Assembly (NCBI GenBank): GCA_965644295.1
Contig: CBFFRP010000348.1
Span: 186,001 to 250,000 of the forward strand
DNA: 64,000 nucleotides
Direction of reading: 5' to 3'
From: Paraphysomonas bandaiensis
Taxonomy: Eukaryota; Chrysophyceae
The position numbers and the translations under genes are program-made. Shown here piece by piece: positions 1-11,320 of this stretch (within the stretch, counting starts at the first letter, position 1; every line of letters starts with the position of its first letter). The notes beneath the pieces were generated by a model, which searched no databases, was not told where the DNA came from, and was given only the letters and a program-made list of their open reading frames with translations.

Positions 1-3000
1 ATCGACGTTGTTATTTCTGGTGTTCCGAGCTGCGTATCCGACAATATTTTCCGCCCGACTGAGCTCAGTGCCTGTTCCGGCCATGGTTGAAACCAGTCGA
101 TCACCGTGCAACTCGCTAAGGCAGGGAATCGGCGAGCTCGTGTCCTAAGAGAGCCGCCCATTGGAGAGAAGCACAATGCCATATGTAAATTCTGTCTGAT
201 TCTCGATATAAAGAATTTCCACACCTGGGAGGGCTCAGCTGAATATCCAGCGGACTTCGCTTTGCCAGTGACACTATTGATGATATTATCTTTCTCATCT
301 CGAGTGTACAAATCGGGAATATTGCCGGAACTCAACAGATCATTAATATATATGAAGAACTTCTCGTTGTTGATCTGTGTGTCAGTGAGCAAAAATAGCA
401 CACCTTCGTTCTTAATGCCCGCTTTGTTATACATCGCCTGCAGATCTGACTTGAAGTCTATCATACCGTAATGCTGATTCACAGTAATCTGAACAACAGT
501 ATAGAGGCAGATGTGAGCCGCGAGACGGGACAAACTCTGCTTTCCGGAGCCACCAACACCTACCAGCAGGGCGTGACCACCTGTTTGTTTAATTATGCGA
601 ACAATTCTAGCAACGTGCAATACAGCATCGTCAAATAGAACCAAATTCATTACGGCGTTCGTTTCGTTGTACTCGTCCAAAGCTGTCTCTAATGTTTTTC
701 GAAGAACAGACAAATCTGTGCTCCTGTCATATGTCAGCTCATCGCCCTGTGTAGTTCCATCAGCAAAGTGACAAAAAACAAGGGGATCTGCTTGCACTCC
801 TCCACCAGCAAGATAAAATCTTGCCACGTTATACTGAACAAAAGTCTTTCTCGCCTGGTTTTGAATAATTTGCTTAAACTTTGTCAAGTCCTCTTCATCG
901 ACCAGTCGATCACCATATACTCTCTCACTCTCGTGCAGCCATAAGTACACAAATTTTTCTGGGTCATTGAATACTTGAGGGGTAGCAACCAACAGACCTT
1001 GAAATACGTTCGCTAAGTGGCGAATATTGAATTCATAGTGAAAATTCGCTGCCGTTTTCCTGAAAGTTTCCGATACCTCCTTATGTACTGCAAGCGCACC
1101 CTTAATAAGATTAGACGAAACGTTTCCAACTGCCTGAGGAAAACCTCCAGACAAATGCCCATCGAGGAATGTCTGGTATATTGTAAGCAACGAAGTTGCA
1201 GACGGCATACCAATGGCGAACGTGATGAAGTGGCGCTGCAAACGAGGATTGACAGAAAATGATCCCGCTGTAGGATTCATGGCAGTAATGTACTGGCAGT
1301 CATCAACAGTTTTCAGCGCAAGCTTTTGAACGTCGTACCAATGGCCATAGTCAATATGCTGTCGAATCAATGCAATAGAGCTCTGTGTACCATACGCATC
1401 AACCTCTGGCAAGTTGAGATCGTCCACGAAGTAAACTAACTTTGCGCCTCCTGGTGGACCAAAAGTAGACCCCGTTCGCTTTTGCAAAGGAGCTTCTAGA
1501 CTAGTCAGTAGGACAGCAGATGACGTGTAAAAATTCATATTTACAGTTGTTATCATATGCTGATCAGGATTCAACTCGGATAACATGCCGGTGACAAGCT
1601 GTGTCTTCCCAGTTCCTGCAGGTCCTGCTAGCATGACATTCGAACCACGCTTTACAAGAGCATCAATCCAATAAAATACAGATGCTGTTTCTGCAGTCGG
1701 TACAGTAACATCGGCCATGTTCATTTCATAAGAGTCAAAATCTACTGTTCGAAACGCAGGACTGGATTTCCATGATTCGAATTTACACGTTTTAATATTC
1801 AGCCAGTAGTCGAACACTGTCTCACGACTTGGAATTTTTACTGTCTTAAAACGACCGCGGAACCAGTCACTAAAAATTCGTCTGTAGTCGGTGCCATCAT
1901 CAGCAATTGTCAGAACGGATCCTAATCCCCAGATCACGCAAAATACAAATACGGTTTCAAATGTGGTTTCTTCAGCCACAACTTCCCGAGTCAATATAGT
2001 ATCAAGAAGTTTCAATATAGCTATCGCTAAACTGATGTCATTGCAAGTTACAATGCCATGAAGCGTAGTCGTATAGTACTTAAAGCATTCGGGCAGATAC
2101 TTTTCGAAAAGCGCGTGCGTTCTCTCTCGGTCACTATCTTCAAACATGTCATCAGGACGACTGCGTACCCAACTCCCTATAATACTTCTCCACTGACTGC
2201 CTCCATCCATTGAAATGTACAATATTCCAGCTCGAGAAACCGTCGCTGGTGTTGCAAACTTTAGGTCGCGAATTTCAAAGAGCATTCTCATGTGAGCTTT
2301 TAGAGGAATACGCTCGTTGGATGCTAGTGTAAGCATTTTGTTATCATCCATGACGCTATTCATGGACTCAATCCAGTTCGCATCCAGGTCGCCATCCAAT
2401 ATCATCCACTTCGGGTTTTCGTTTGGAATTCTACCGAGATCTCTCATCACAGATGACAGAAGACCATCCTTCCACTCTCTAGTGGCCATACTAATATGCC
2501 CATACAGTTCTTCTGTTGGCATTACTTTCGGGTTTAGATCCACCACTTTCACCTTATTTGCCGGATCTTGGTGATTTTTCGCCGCTTGAAGCATTTTCCA
2601 TGTCGAAGATTTCCCGGCACCTGGGGGCCCCATAATAAAGACACAGTGTCTAATGTCAAGCAATTCATCGAGTTGGAGAACCTTCAAGGAGAAGAAAGAA
2701 TCAGGCCACAGACCATTCTCTTCACATGCAATGGCTACACTTTCCGCAAGATCTTCATCCATGACACGGGCGGGATTGAGGTCCGGAAAGAGATCATTTA
2801 AAAGACCAAAGAAGACAATTTCATCAGCCTGAACAATCTTCGGGATGTTAAAGTCGCGTAATGCTCGCATAAGTAGTGCATTTTCCGGAAGGTCTGGCTC
2901 AGCACGTTTTAGCATTCCGGCAACTACAAGAACCGACTTAACAGCACGAAGCCCCCAGTCGTAGTGAGCTTGTTTGGAAAGCAGCTCTGAGAGTAGTGTG

Positions 3001-6000
3001 TAGAGGCCATAAAATTTAGATGCTAGAACTTTCGCAGTTAGAAATCCTTCCGCCATCAACATATTTTCACAAATCAAAACCAAGTCCGGTACAATAACTG
3101 TGATAGGGCGAAATAGTGCTTTCAGACCTTCAGGCAACTCAGATCTGCCTAGATAGCCCGGATTCATGGTAATAAATGCGCCACAAGTTGGATCCAGTGA
3201 AACTGTATCCCCTTCAATTGTGACTTTATGGGTGTCTGGGTATCTGGAGTTGTAAGCCTTCAGAGAATCACAAACGGCCTTAAACTGAACTGAACATACA
3301 GATAAAACCTCCGGAATAAGTCGATTAAACTCATCAAAACATCCCCACGATCCAGAGGCTGCTAAGCCCTTGAAAATATTCCCCATCGATTGATAATCCA
3401 TCTCAGGGGAGCAGTTGAAAACATAACAACATTTGCCAAGGGCGGATGCAAGATCTTTCGTAGTTTCAGTTTTTCCAGTACCTGCCGGTCCAGCTGGGGC
3501 ACATCCCATTTTAAGATGGAGGGCCTGTGTAGCCGTAACATATATCCTGTCCGTTAAAGGGGTTACCACAAGACGGGGACCATTTCCAAGGTATTCGAAA
3601 CCATAATAAAACTCTGCATCACAAATAGAAAACGCAGCAGCAGACACTTCAGATGATTTTTGTCCCTGGTTAATAAACCGTGGTCGAAGCTTACTCTGCC
3701 ACTGGAAGTCAGATACAGAATAAGCCTTCTCATGTATGAGTACGTCAATAATATCCCTATTATGTGCATCGAGAGTAATCATACACATTATCCTCTGCCT
3801 ATCACCAGGGGTGAGAGGACTCTGAGTGAGGTTGATCAAGTCCGCAAGTTGAGTCTTGACAGTTTCGTAATATTTTGGAATTGCGTCTTGAACTCCCTTG
3901 GCATATTTATTCATGCACTTCTCTACCTGACTGACGAAATCAATTTGAGCTACAAGTAAACTAATTTGAGCGGGATCAACAGTATACTGATTGTGATCTT
4001 TCTTTAACAACCAGTCAACACGCTTTTGGGTCGGGTAGCGTTCAACAGATGCCGTTAAGCACTTCGAAAGAGCACCTCGTTGTGATTTTAATAGTCCAAG
4101 GAGGTACATCTCTGCTTTTCCAATAATTCTCATTGGAGGGTCTAAAAACACCGTTTCCTTTCCAACTCCCGCAATGAAGCTAGTTGCTTGTAGCGCACCA
4201 TCTTTCGATTGTGGAACTGGCTCCAGTGTCAGCTGCTTTGTAGCGAGTAATATTTTATCGACGTGTAAGAGAACCTTAACAGGTTGACTGGAATTCGAAA
4301 GGAGATCAAGCAAATCAGATTCAGACATGAAGTAAAATCTCGGAAACTGTCTTCGTTTGCCGTCCAAAAATTCAGATAAACTCTTTTTACACATTTCTTG
4401 CCTTTGTTCCAATTCTTCCAATTTCTTTGCAAGACCAGCTTGCGTACACACAGATTTCACGTTTCGAATCTTCCAAGCTCGCTGCAGTATACTTTTCACT
4501 TGCATATCTATCTCTTGAAACCGTTTAGCATCCTCCGGAAGCTCTCTTTTAACCTCTTCAGAACCAACGAACAGTGGTTCTAAATAGCTCCAAGTTCTTT
4601 GAATATCAGATAGTAGCTGCACTATTTCAGATACTGCAGTGAGATCCTGCTGCCATACTGTAGCTTCTTTCTTGAAAAACGCATACCTGCTGCCAACAAT
4701 ACTCTGCACCGCCATTTGATCAGACTCCAGCTGTTCAACATTGTCATCCTCCAGTTTGATAAGAGGTACATCTGTGTCTTTATACCATGACATCGAAAAT
4801 TGAACACTGGACCATACGTGCTCCAAATTACGAAGCGTTTCTTCATGGCGAGCTTCTTTTGATGCTTTATCTGTAATTTCTTCGACGTCCACTGAAACCT
4901 TGTGAAGCTCTAATTCCAACAAATCCCTCAACAACATATGAGGGTTTTCTGTTGGTAGCGGGAATTCTCGCTTTACAACATCCATTAGCTCACGCCAATG
5001 CCGCTCTCTCATTGCAGGAGATCGAAGTGATGTGATCAGTGGGCAGGCGTTCAAAAATTCCTTAGCAATTCGATCCAATCCCTTAAATGCATCAGTATTA
5101 CGAATCGTTTTCGGTAAACGACGAATACTCTGCACCAAGTGCCTGGCGGAGTCTTCAAACTCATCTGGGTTAAGCTCACCCCATGTCGTCTGTTTGGCAT
5201 CTTCTATAGAATCCACAACTTTAATATCACACTCCCATAAAAGACGAAAATCCGCAAGCAGACCAGCAACTTCAGCCATGACATTCTTTGCGAGTTGCAT
5301 ATCCTTCGAACATTCGAATATCTCGGCAATGTGATACATAGCATTACAAGTCTCATCTTCGCTTTTATGGACTTCATCCGCATCATCAAGCAAATCGATT
5401 GCTTTGAATGGGCCAGTTTTAAACAAATGAAATTCGGATTTCATAACCTTTTCTTTGTACTGACAAACATGCTTCTCGTAGCCTTGAATATCATTACGAA
5501 TCTTTGTGGAATGTGTTCGCATCATGGGCATAATTTTGGCCTGCACCTGCGGTGCTTCGCGCAATATTTTTTCCCATGCAACTTTTCCCATCGCCAGATA
5601 CTCATCTAGTCTGTTAAGGTCTACATCCTGATTAGACAAAAATTCCATGATCGCTTCGCAGCGTACAACCATCAGAGATGTTGCTTCAGCTGCAGCATCC
5701 ATACGTAGCAAGTTCTCTTTAACTTTAACCAACACGCGTATATGTTCTTCAGGGGTCCAGGAATCGTCCTTAACGCGAACGAAGATACCATCACTCAGTT
5801 CTTGTGTCAGGTTCTGTAAGCTCATAATATCCGCTTGTAGTTTTCGCATAATCAACTCTCCAGCCATCAAGTTGTTATCTCGAGGGGCATCTTTATCAAA
5901 CTCCACGACAACGTCAGAACCTCGCACGGGGCCTGCTTGACCACCAAATGTTCCCATAAACTGTACCTTTATTTCATATTTACCTTCATGTGGAGCAACA

Positions 6001-7598
6001 TATGTAACAATATACTGCCCATTGTGTTTATCGTCGATATATATGTTATATATTGGCAAATCATCCCCATCCTCTCCTCCACCAAGGAAAGTGACATTGA
6101 CCAAAAATTCGTCACCACCAGTCGTTCGATTGACTCCGTTGTCATCACGAGCTTGAATTATGAAGCTTACATCTTCATTAATCGCACAGCCACTTAAGAG
6201 ACCCGGACCAAACATTATTGAACGGAAGGCATTTGTAACAGAAAAGAAAGAGTACTTCTGATACGTTGTGGTGAAAGCATCCCCATTTAAGGCCACTCGA
6301 ACATCAATCTCACCAGCTGCAAATTTCGTGTAATCAGGGGACACACACTTCAAAGTAGTTTGATTGACGAATGTTCCCGGTACGTCAATGTAATTTCGTT
6401 TATTACCAAAGCGTACGACGACATCACTGGTATTGACGAAATCAATACCATATATGACGATATCCGTACCTCCAGTTATTGGTCCCATGGACGGCACCAT
6501 GTCGGTAATAGCATAAGGGGGACCAACTACATCACCAACGTCAAGCGAATACAGATCGCAATGCCATTCATCCGACCACCCCCCAAAGACAAGAAGTTTT
6601 GAGTTCTTCACATCGTATGACATTGCAGTGTCAGACCTCGGTGATGGAGCCTGACCTTCAACCTCTGGGAAAGTCCATCTCGTGTTTCCCGTCTCAAGTA
6701 TCGCAAGCGTATCTGACATTGATCCCTGTCTGTCATAATCACTCAGTGGACCAGCAACGCCTCCAAATGTAAACACTTTCCATGTCGGAATTGCCATCAC
6801 AGAGCAGGCAGAGTGGTTCCAAGTAGGCCTCCCAAGGCAACTCTGCGCCTTTGACCAGCTCGGAATGTCCTGGTCGACGTCCAATATGTAAAGATCTTCA
6901 AATTGCGTACTGCTATTCCAGCCACCAAATATATAAATCTTATTTTCAACAGCACACGCTTGGTGACCAGATCTTTTTTCTGGGCCAGTCCCTTTGGCAA
7001 CAACCTTACTCCAAGTCCACGTCGGAATGTGAAGGCAATATAAATCATCAAGATCTCTTCTACTGTACCCACTTCCACCATAGCCACCAAACACATATGC
7101 ATTCTCTCCTAACAATGTCGTCGTATGTGCACCACGTGGTGAGAAACAATTTGCCCAATTGGACGTAGCTAATTGATTCTTAGCTGTTTCCTTATTATGA
7201 TCTTCGTTAGGTTGTGACCAGGCTTCCGCTACTGCATCAAACACCCAAACATCGTTCAACCGATGATCAGAGGAATGAAATCCCCCCATTACAAGAATCT
7301 GAGTATTATCGAATAGGTTTGCTGTGTGACGCCACCTTGCAATTGGAACAGCTCCACTAATTTTGAATTTCTCCCACTCCATCGTATTGCTCCCGATACG
7401 CAATTGAAAAACATCATTCGTGGGGAATGCATCCCCATTAGGACTGTCAACTATTCCACCAAAAACAAACGCATTCGTTCCGATAACATTAATCGTGTGA
7501 CCTGATCTCGGTCCAGGACGGTGTATTTCTTTATCATTTTTACAGGAGTCTGTATGTTTTATCCACAATAGCTTCGAAGGGACATCTTGGTGAGCCAT
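1..7598 (-). CDS. Axonemal (outer-arm type) dynein heavy chain with N-terminal kelch propeller, 3' part off the window
   Basis: Start codon at 7598-7596; the frame stays open to base 1 (2,532 codons), so the gene is partial. Order on the protein: kelch repeats about residues 20-350 (repeated FGG motifs), an IPT/TIG domain about 360-455, a filamin-type repeat about 460-555, the dynein linker about 900-1300, then AAA modules. Walker A motifs visible: AAA1 GPAGTGKTETTK near 1369, AAA2 GPPGAGKS near 1658, AAA3 GPAGTGKTQ near 1990, AAA4 GVGGSGKQS near 2345. The window ends after the conserved WFQPWPEQAL motif beyond AAA4. An N-terminal kelch plus filamin-like region is known for the Chlamydomonas outer-arm alpha heavy chain, so an outer-arm motor of the flagellum is the likely role. 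Microtubule-binding stalk, AAA5 and AAA6 are outside. No intron is needed anywhere, unlike its neighbours. Very sure of dynein; the arm assignment is inference. Confidence 0.95.
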   Translation of the reverse strand, partial: MAHQDVPSKLLWIKHTDSCKNDKEIHRPGPRSGHTINVIGTNAFVFGGIVDSPNGDAFPTNDVFQLRIGSNTMEWEKFKISGAVPIARWRHTANLFDNTQILVMGGFHSSDHRLNDVWVFDAVAEAWSQPNEDHNKETAKNQLATSNWANCFSPRGAHTTTLLGENAYVFGGYGGSGYSRRDLDDLYCLHIPTWTWSKVVAKGTGPEKRSGHQACAVENKIYIFGGWNSSTQFEDLYILDVDQDIPSWSKAQSCLGRPTWNHSACSVMAIPTWKVFTFGGVAGPLSDYDRQGSMSDTLAILETGNTRWTFPEVEGQAPSPRSDTAMSYDVKNSKLLVFGGWSDEWHCDLYSLDVGDVVGPPYAITDMVPSMGPITGGTDIVIYGIDFVNTSDVVVRFGNKRNYIDVPGTFVNQTTLKCVSPDYTKFAAGEIDVRVALNGDAFTTTYQKYSFFSVTNAFRSIMFGPGLLSGCAINEDVSFIIQARDDNGVNRTTGGDEFLVNVTFLGGGEDGDDLPIYNIYIDDKHNGQYIVTYVAPHEGKYEIKVQFMGTFGGQAGPVRGSDVVVEFDKDAPRDNNLMAGELIMRKLQADIMSLQNLTQELSDGIFVRVKDDSWTPEEHIRVLVKVKENLLRMDAAAEATSLMVVRCEAIMEFLSNQDVDLNRLDEYLAMGKVAWEKILREAPQVQAKIMPMMRTHSTKIRNDIQGYEKHVCQYKEKVMKSEFHLFKTGPFKAIDLLDDADEVHKSEDETCNAMYHIAEIFECSKDMQLAKNVMAEVAGLLADFRLLWECDIKVVDSIEDAKQTTWGELNPDEFEDSARHLVQSIRRLPKTIRNTDAFKGLDRIAKEFLNACPLITSLRSPAMRERHWRELMDVVKREFPLPTENPHMLLRDLLELELHKVSVDVEEITDKASKEARHEETLRNLEHVWSSVQFSMSWYKDTDVPLIKLEDDNVEQLESDQMAVQSIVGSRYAFFKKEATVWQQDLTAVSEIVQLLSDIQRTWSYLEPLFVGSEEVKRELPEDAKRFQEIDMQVKSILQRAWKIRNVKSVCTQAGLAKKLEELEQRQEMCKKSLSEFLDGKRRQFPRFYFMSESDLLDLLSNSSQPVKVLLHVDKILLATKQLTLEPVPQSKDGALQATSFIAGVGKETVFLDPPMRIIGKAEMYLLGLLKSQRGALSKCLTASVERYPTQKRVDWLLKKDHNQYTVDPAQISLLVAQIDFVSQVEKCMNKYAKGVQDAIPKYYETVKTQLADLINLTQSPLTPGDRQRIMCMITLDAHNRDIIDVLIHEKAYSVSDFQWQSKLRPRFINQGQKSSEVSAAAFSICDAEFYYGFEYLGNGPRLVVTPLTDRIYVTATQALHLKMGCAPAGPAGTGKTETTKDLASALGKCCYVFNCSPEMDYQSMGNIFKGLAASGSWGCFDEFNRLIPEVLSVCSVQFKAVCDSLKAYNSRYPDTHKVTIEGDTVSLDPTCGAFITMNPGYLGRSELPEGLKALFRPITVIVPDLVLICENMLMAEGFLTAKVLASKFYGLYTLLSELLSKQAHYDWGLRAVKSVLVVAGMLKRAEPDLPENALLMRALRDFNIPKIVQADEIVFFGLLNDLFPDLNPARVMDEDLAESVAIACEENGLWPDSFFSLKVLQLDELLDIRHCVFIMGPPGAGKSSTWKMLQAAKNHQDPANKVKVVDLNPKVMPTEELYGHISMATREWKDGLLSSVMRDLGRIPNENPKWMILDGDLDANWIESMNSVMDDNKMLTLASNERIPLKAHMRMLFEIRDLKFATPATVSRAGILYISMDGGSQWRSIIGSWVRSRPDDMFEDSDRERTHALFEKYLPECFKYYTTTLHGIVTCNDISLAIAILKLLDTILTREVVAEETTFETVFVFCVIWGLGSVLTIADDGTDYRRIFSDWFRGRFKTVKIPSRETVFDYWLNIKTCKFESWKSSPAFRTVDFDSYEMNMADVTVPTAETASVFYWIDALVKRGSNVMLAGPAGTGKTQLVTGMLSELNPDQHMITTVNMNFYTSSAVLLTSLEAPLQKRTGSTFGPPGGAKLVYFVDDLNLPEVDAYGTQSSIALIRQHIDYGHWYDVQKLALKTVDDCQYITAMNPTAGSFSVNPRLQRHFITFAIGMPSATSLLTIYQTFLDGHLSGGFPQAVGNVSSNLIKGALAVHKEVSETFRKTAANFHYEFNIRHLANVFQGLLVATPQVFNDPEKFVYLWLHESERVYGDRLVDEEDLTKFKQIIQNQARKTFVQYNVARFYLAGGGVQADPLVFCHFADGTTQGDELTYDRSTDLSVLRKTLETALDEYNETNAVMNLVLFDDAVLHVARIVRIIKQTGGHALLVGVGGSGKQSLSRLAAHICLYTVVQITVNQHYGMIDFKSDLQAMYNKAGIKNEGVLFLLTDTQINNEKFFIYINDLLSSGNIPDLYTRDEKDNIINSVTGKAKSAGYSAEPSQVWKFFISRIRQNLHMALCFSPMGGSLRTRARRFPALASCTVIDWFQPWPEQALSSVGRKILSDTQLGTPEITTS

Positions 7599-8085
7599 AC
7601 TGCCTCAGATATAATAAAAATATGCAGTTTCACTCTGATGTCATCATTCCGAATAGTTTTTACAGTGATGTGCGCAATAGCAGGCCTGTGAAGATATCTC
7701 AGTGATCAGTATACACACACATACATATATATACACCTACATACATGCAATGCAGCGAAGTGGAAGTGAGCGTTTTGTCACCTTGTTATGTAACTGCTGA
7801 TTGGGAAAGTTTTCAGTTGTCGATCTACCTGCCTCCTTAAGATATGAAATACTGAATGTGGAGAGTATGACCATATGTGCACCGTATTCTGGACAGAATA
7901 CGGCATTGTAGGGACAGTGGCCATCTTTCTGAAAACTGAAAAGAGTGACCATTCAAGATGCTATAGAATAGACTGGGTTTATGGTTTTTTGAGGACTGTG
8001 AATGAAGTGGAGGGATAGAGCGGTACAGTACATACATATGCAGTGACAAGTCGCTCTTGCATTTATAACATAGAAAGACCTTAAG
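7599..8085. promoter_or_regulatory. Shared 5' region between dynein and RPS9
   Basis: This 487 bp gap separates two start codons pointing away from each other. It contains a CATA-rich patch near 7706-7746 and a GTACAGTAC stretch near 8023-8031. No TATA box with a clear position was identified. The calling of a bidirectional promoter is inference from gene orientation. Confidence 0.45.
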
Positions 8086-8826
8086 ATGCCGCACGTATCT
8101 TTTCGCACCAATTGTAAGTAGCGGTGACGACCGTATTGCTATGTTTGCCTCATGTTATCTCTGTGATATTCAGATCGCAAAACCTTCAGGACAGTTCGTC
8201 GTCCTTACGAGAAGGAGCGTCTCGACCAGGAGCTCAAGCTCTGTGGTGAGTACGGCCTTAGATGCAAGAGGGAAATCTGGCGTGTGCAGCTTGTTTTGTC
8301 TAAAGTCCGTAAGGTTAGTCTACTTATAATTTGCTGGCGTTGTTTTATGTATCATTCAGGCCGCCCGTAACTTGCTTACTCTTGACCCCAAGGACCCCAA
8401 GAGACTTTTCGAGACCCCTCCTCTTATCCGTCGCCTTAAGCGTTACGGATTATTGACTGACGAGGAGAACTCCCTTGATGATATTCTCAAGCTCACTACC
8501 CAGCGTTTCATGGAGCGCAGACTTCAGACCAAGATATTCAAGCAGGGTCTGGCCAAGTCCATCCACCATGCTCGTGTCCTCATCAGACAGAGACATATTA
8601 GGTACTAAGATGAGAATGTATTTGTTTGGAATGACATGTTTTTTTGTATAGGGTTGGAAAGCAGGTTGTCAATGTGCCTTCATTTTTGGTTCGCATCGAC
8701 TCTGAGAAGCACATCGATCTTGCGGTGAACTCCCCCTATGGACAGGGCCGCCCTGGCCGTGTTGCCCGCAGACGTGCTGCCCAGCGTGCTGCTGCTGAAG
8801 GAGGAGGGGATGACGAGGACGTGTAA
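8086..8826 (+). CDS. RPS9: 40S ribosomal protein S9 (uS4)
   Basis: Exons 8086..8113, 8174..8313, 8360..8601, 8652..8826; 194 aa, the usual length for eukaryotic S9. The protein starts [14 protein letters not shown] and contains the family blocks [53 protein letters not shown] and [11 protein letters not shown], followed by the usual acidic tail ending DDEDV. The S4 RNA-binding domain lies about residues 105-170. All three introns are 46-60 nt and in phases that restore the reading frame across conserved sequence. S9 binds 18S rRNA early in assembly of the small subunit and helps form the mRNA entry channel. Codon choice is strongly biased (AAG, GAG, CTT), as in RPL5, consistent with high expression. 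It is head to head with the dynein gene. Confidence 0.97.
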
Positions 8827-10875
8827 AGATTTGTGGTGTCTTGCTGGTCCTAGTATAATAATCAGGTCTTTCTATGGATTATTTTATTAAAGATATATCG
8901 CTTTTGCAAGGCTCCAATATTGTCAAGTACTGTTCAAATTTATGTTGTATAGTCACGTTTGTATTCTGTTTAGTTCTAGATATTACCCTTACACCTAACG
9001 CACCCAGTATGGTAGAAAGTAGAAAGCTTCCTTAATCCTTTGGGAACACTAAAAAGTACAAAGCGTTCAGGACAACGAACGCTTCGTATGATACGATTAG
9101 TTATAGCTATTATCCTTACACGTGAGAAACACAACATTCGTAGATAGCTTTCTTGGTGTTCGGGGAGTGCAGTAATAGAAAAGTGAGGACAATACACGGT
9201 TCGGGTTTGTACACCCTACACCCTGTACCCTGTAGAACAGTTTGCGATGAACAGTTTAATATTCAAACATGAAACTAGAACACATCAGTAATATGTGAGC
9301 GAGCATTGATAAACTACTAGTATTTCAGCTATAGTTATGTTATTATGTTTAACGTGTAACCACGGGTCATAAGGAAAAATGGAGGCTAAAGGCGACATTC
9401 CAATATTGACTTTTTGACTTTTTGACTTTTGTTCGTTTTATTACTTAAATCGTTGAAGAAATTAAGACGTCGGACTAGATAGATTGTCATTATTGGATTG
9501 ATCTCCAACAGATTTTTTCATAAGGCTCATCTCCAACAGAATTATTATCTGATAGCAACCACTGATACACAAATTGAATCGTCACGATATTCCAGTTTCA
9601 CAGTTATATATCTATACAATATGTTGACTACGTATTACCGTTTTTGACATTGTATTCACGAATAATAATACAGTTTTATTTTATGGAAACATACGTATTC
9701 CAACAACAGATTTCAAATTTTGATAGGAGTGCAATGAGTCAGAGTTTCAAAACTCTTAGACAATAACCATTATCCAAGGTCAAATTGTAGCTTATCCTCA
9801 AGGTGTATAGACATCAAGGTTATAGAAACTCATGCTTTTCTTAAATTTTGTGACACTTGAACTCTGAACACTACACCTAATTTCTTGAACTTATAATAAG
9901 CAATCATCGTTATCACTGCAACTTGCCTCGTTGATTAGTTTCACTACAATCATCTAACTTAGACTTAGACACAGTATTTAGTTCACAGCATTTAATTAAA
10001 CTTAGTGCCGTCTTTTAGAAATGTACTTGTCATTAATGATTAGTATTCAAAACTGCATTTGTATCAGTTTTGGATGCGTACAGTGCACAACAAGGCTGCT
10101 GCGTAGAATTTTACTATGGGCGTTCATAGTTCATACGAAATACACGTCAACTACTTTTAAAATCTAATATTACTACAGTTTCCAGAATGATCAGATCCTC
10201 ACAATATATACTTTAATTTCAGTTCAACTATTACACATCGTTTTCATAATTTAAGTAGTATGCATCAAATGTAGATATATAGTGACATCAATTGTCCGAG
10301 TTAAAGTTTCGATGGAACAGTATATTGTATATTGGCAAAATAATTTCTTCCTTTTCTAGCATTTAGTTATTACCGTTTATTGATGATTTATGATATGGGT
10401 AAATATTTGATAGCAGAATTTCCATTTTAAACTTTAGAATAGACAGGCCCTCGCTGAGCAGGACTGACGAATGAATATCATAGCAGTAAAAACTGTCACT
10501 GTCGACCTCGCTAAAGCTGTAGTTACGGTGCACCTACCGATATCAGGAGGCCCATATCTAGGCATTCAGCAAGTGCAATTCTATAGTTATACCCCACATC
10601 TATAAAGTACTTTATACTGAGTGGCTACTTTAACTGATACAACTCATAGAGCACAATGTGTGACAAATATATAACTTGTGCGTGAAATACATAAATACAT
10701 ACCATGCTTTGAATATAAATTATAATTCCGATATGGTAATTTATAAGTATATGATTTTGAAGTGTGGTGTGTTAGGCCAATGTGTCCTCCGACCAACAAT
10801 GAGAAGGAGCTCCAAAGAATACGCCGAACATCCCACACTAGAATGTCGTTGGGTAACTACAGACAGCACAACCTG

Positions 10876-11016
10876 CTAAATATCACTATACTCCTCATCC
10901 TCGTCATTCTCATTTCCTTTCTTTCTCCTGAACAAGAATGTATGTCGTACATGTATGTCTTGGTCATCCATCTCTACACCGTCATGATAATGATCGTCAA
11001 GATATGCATCATCAGC
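10876..11016 (-). other. Possible last exon of an unrecognised acidic protein
   Basis: On the minus strand a CAG acceptor ends just above 11016. From there a 46-codon frame runs to a TAG at 10878-10876. It is rich in D, E and H, and ends in the acidic tail ENDEDEEYSDI. A possible 40-nt intron carrying a TGACTAAC branch-like motif lies immediately upstream. No convincing start exon could be found before CPSF1 begins on the other strand. The composition looks protein-like, but it may simply be the complement of a pyrimidine-rich promoter strand. Confidence 0.2.
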
Positions 11017-11195
11017 CTGTATGTATGTTATGACAAGCCGAGTTAGTTAGTCATACTTTAGCGTATTTTTGGGGTATTTCGCACTTTTTCTCTCTTAATT
11101 TTGTGACTATGATAAAAAAATCAACCTTTTGAGTACTGTAGTATTGCAGAGTACAGCGCGTATATTGTCGTGAGCGGTGCGGTGCTGTGTGTTGC

Positions 11196-11230
11196 TATGG
11201 TATGGTATGGTATGGTATGGTAGGGTAGGG
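11196..11230. repeat. TATGG/TAGGG pentanucleotide tandem
   Basis: Five TATGG units are followed by two TAGGG units, about 95 bp upstream of the chosen CPSF1 start codon. It lies in the probable 5' leader. It is not a telomeric repeat (period 5). Confidence 0.9.
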
Positions 11231-11320
11231 TATGATATCGTGCACCAACAGTGCTGTGTGTTATTCACTGCCTCATATCACTGTGTCATATATCGCTTCT
11301 TCCCAACTGCTGCAGGTAGA

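Larger units (their letters stand above)
8827..11320. other. Gene-poor AT-rich gap between RPS9 and CPSF1
   Basis: About 2.5 kb with no long coding frame I can support. It holds a short tandem of TGACTTTTT near 9410-9428 and two copies of ATCTCCAACAGA near 9501 and 9530. A weak candidate exon on the minus strand (10876-11016) is listed separately. GTAC sites occur at about 10950, 11133 and 11151 in front of CPSF1. Confidence 0.5.

Noticed and set aside
10762-11046. A 94-codon hydrophobic frame upstream of CPSF1
   Set aside because: It is the complement of an acidic stretch, has no ATG of its own and no recognisable motif.
11196-11230. Interstitial telomere repeat
   Set aside because: The unit is TATGG/TAGGG with period 5, not a TTAGGG or TTTAGGG type array.
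11177-11320. N-terminal extension of CPSF1
   Set aside because: It starts with GTG, runs through a TATGG tandem, and has no similarity to the family; the ATG at 11321 fits the conserved start.
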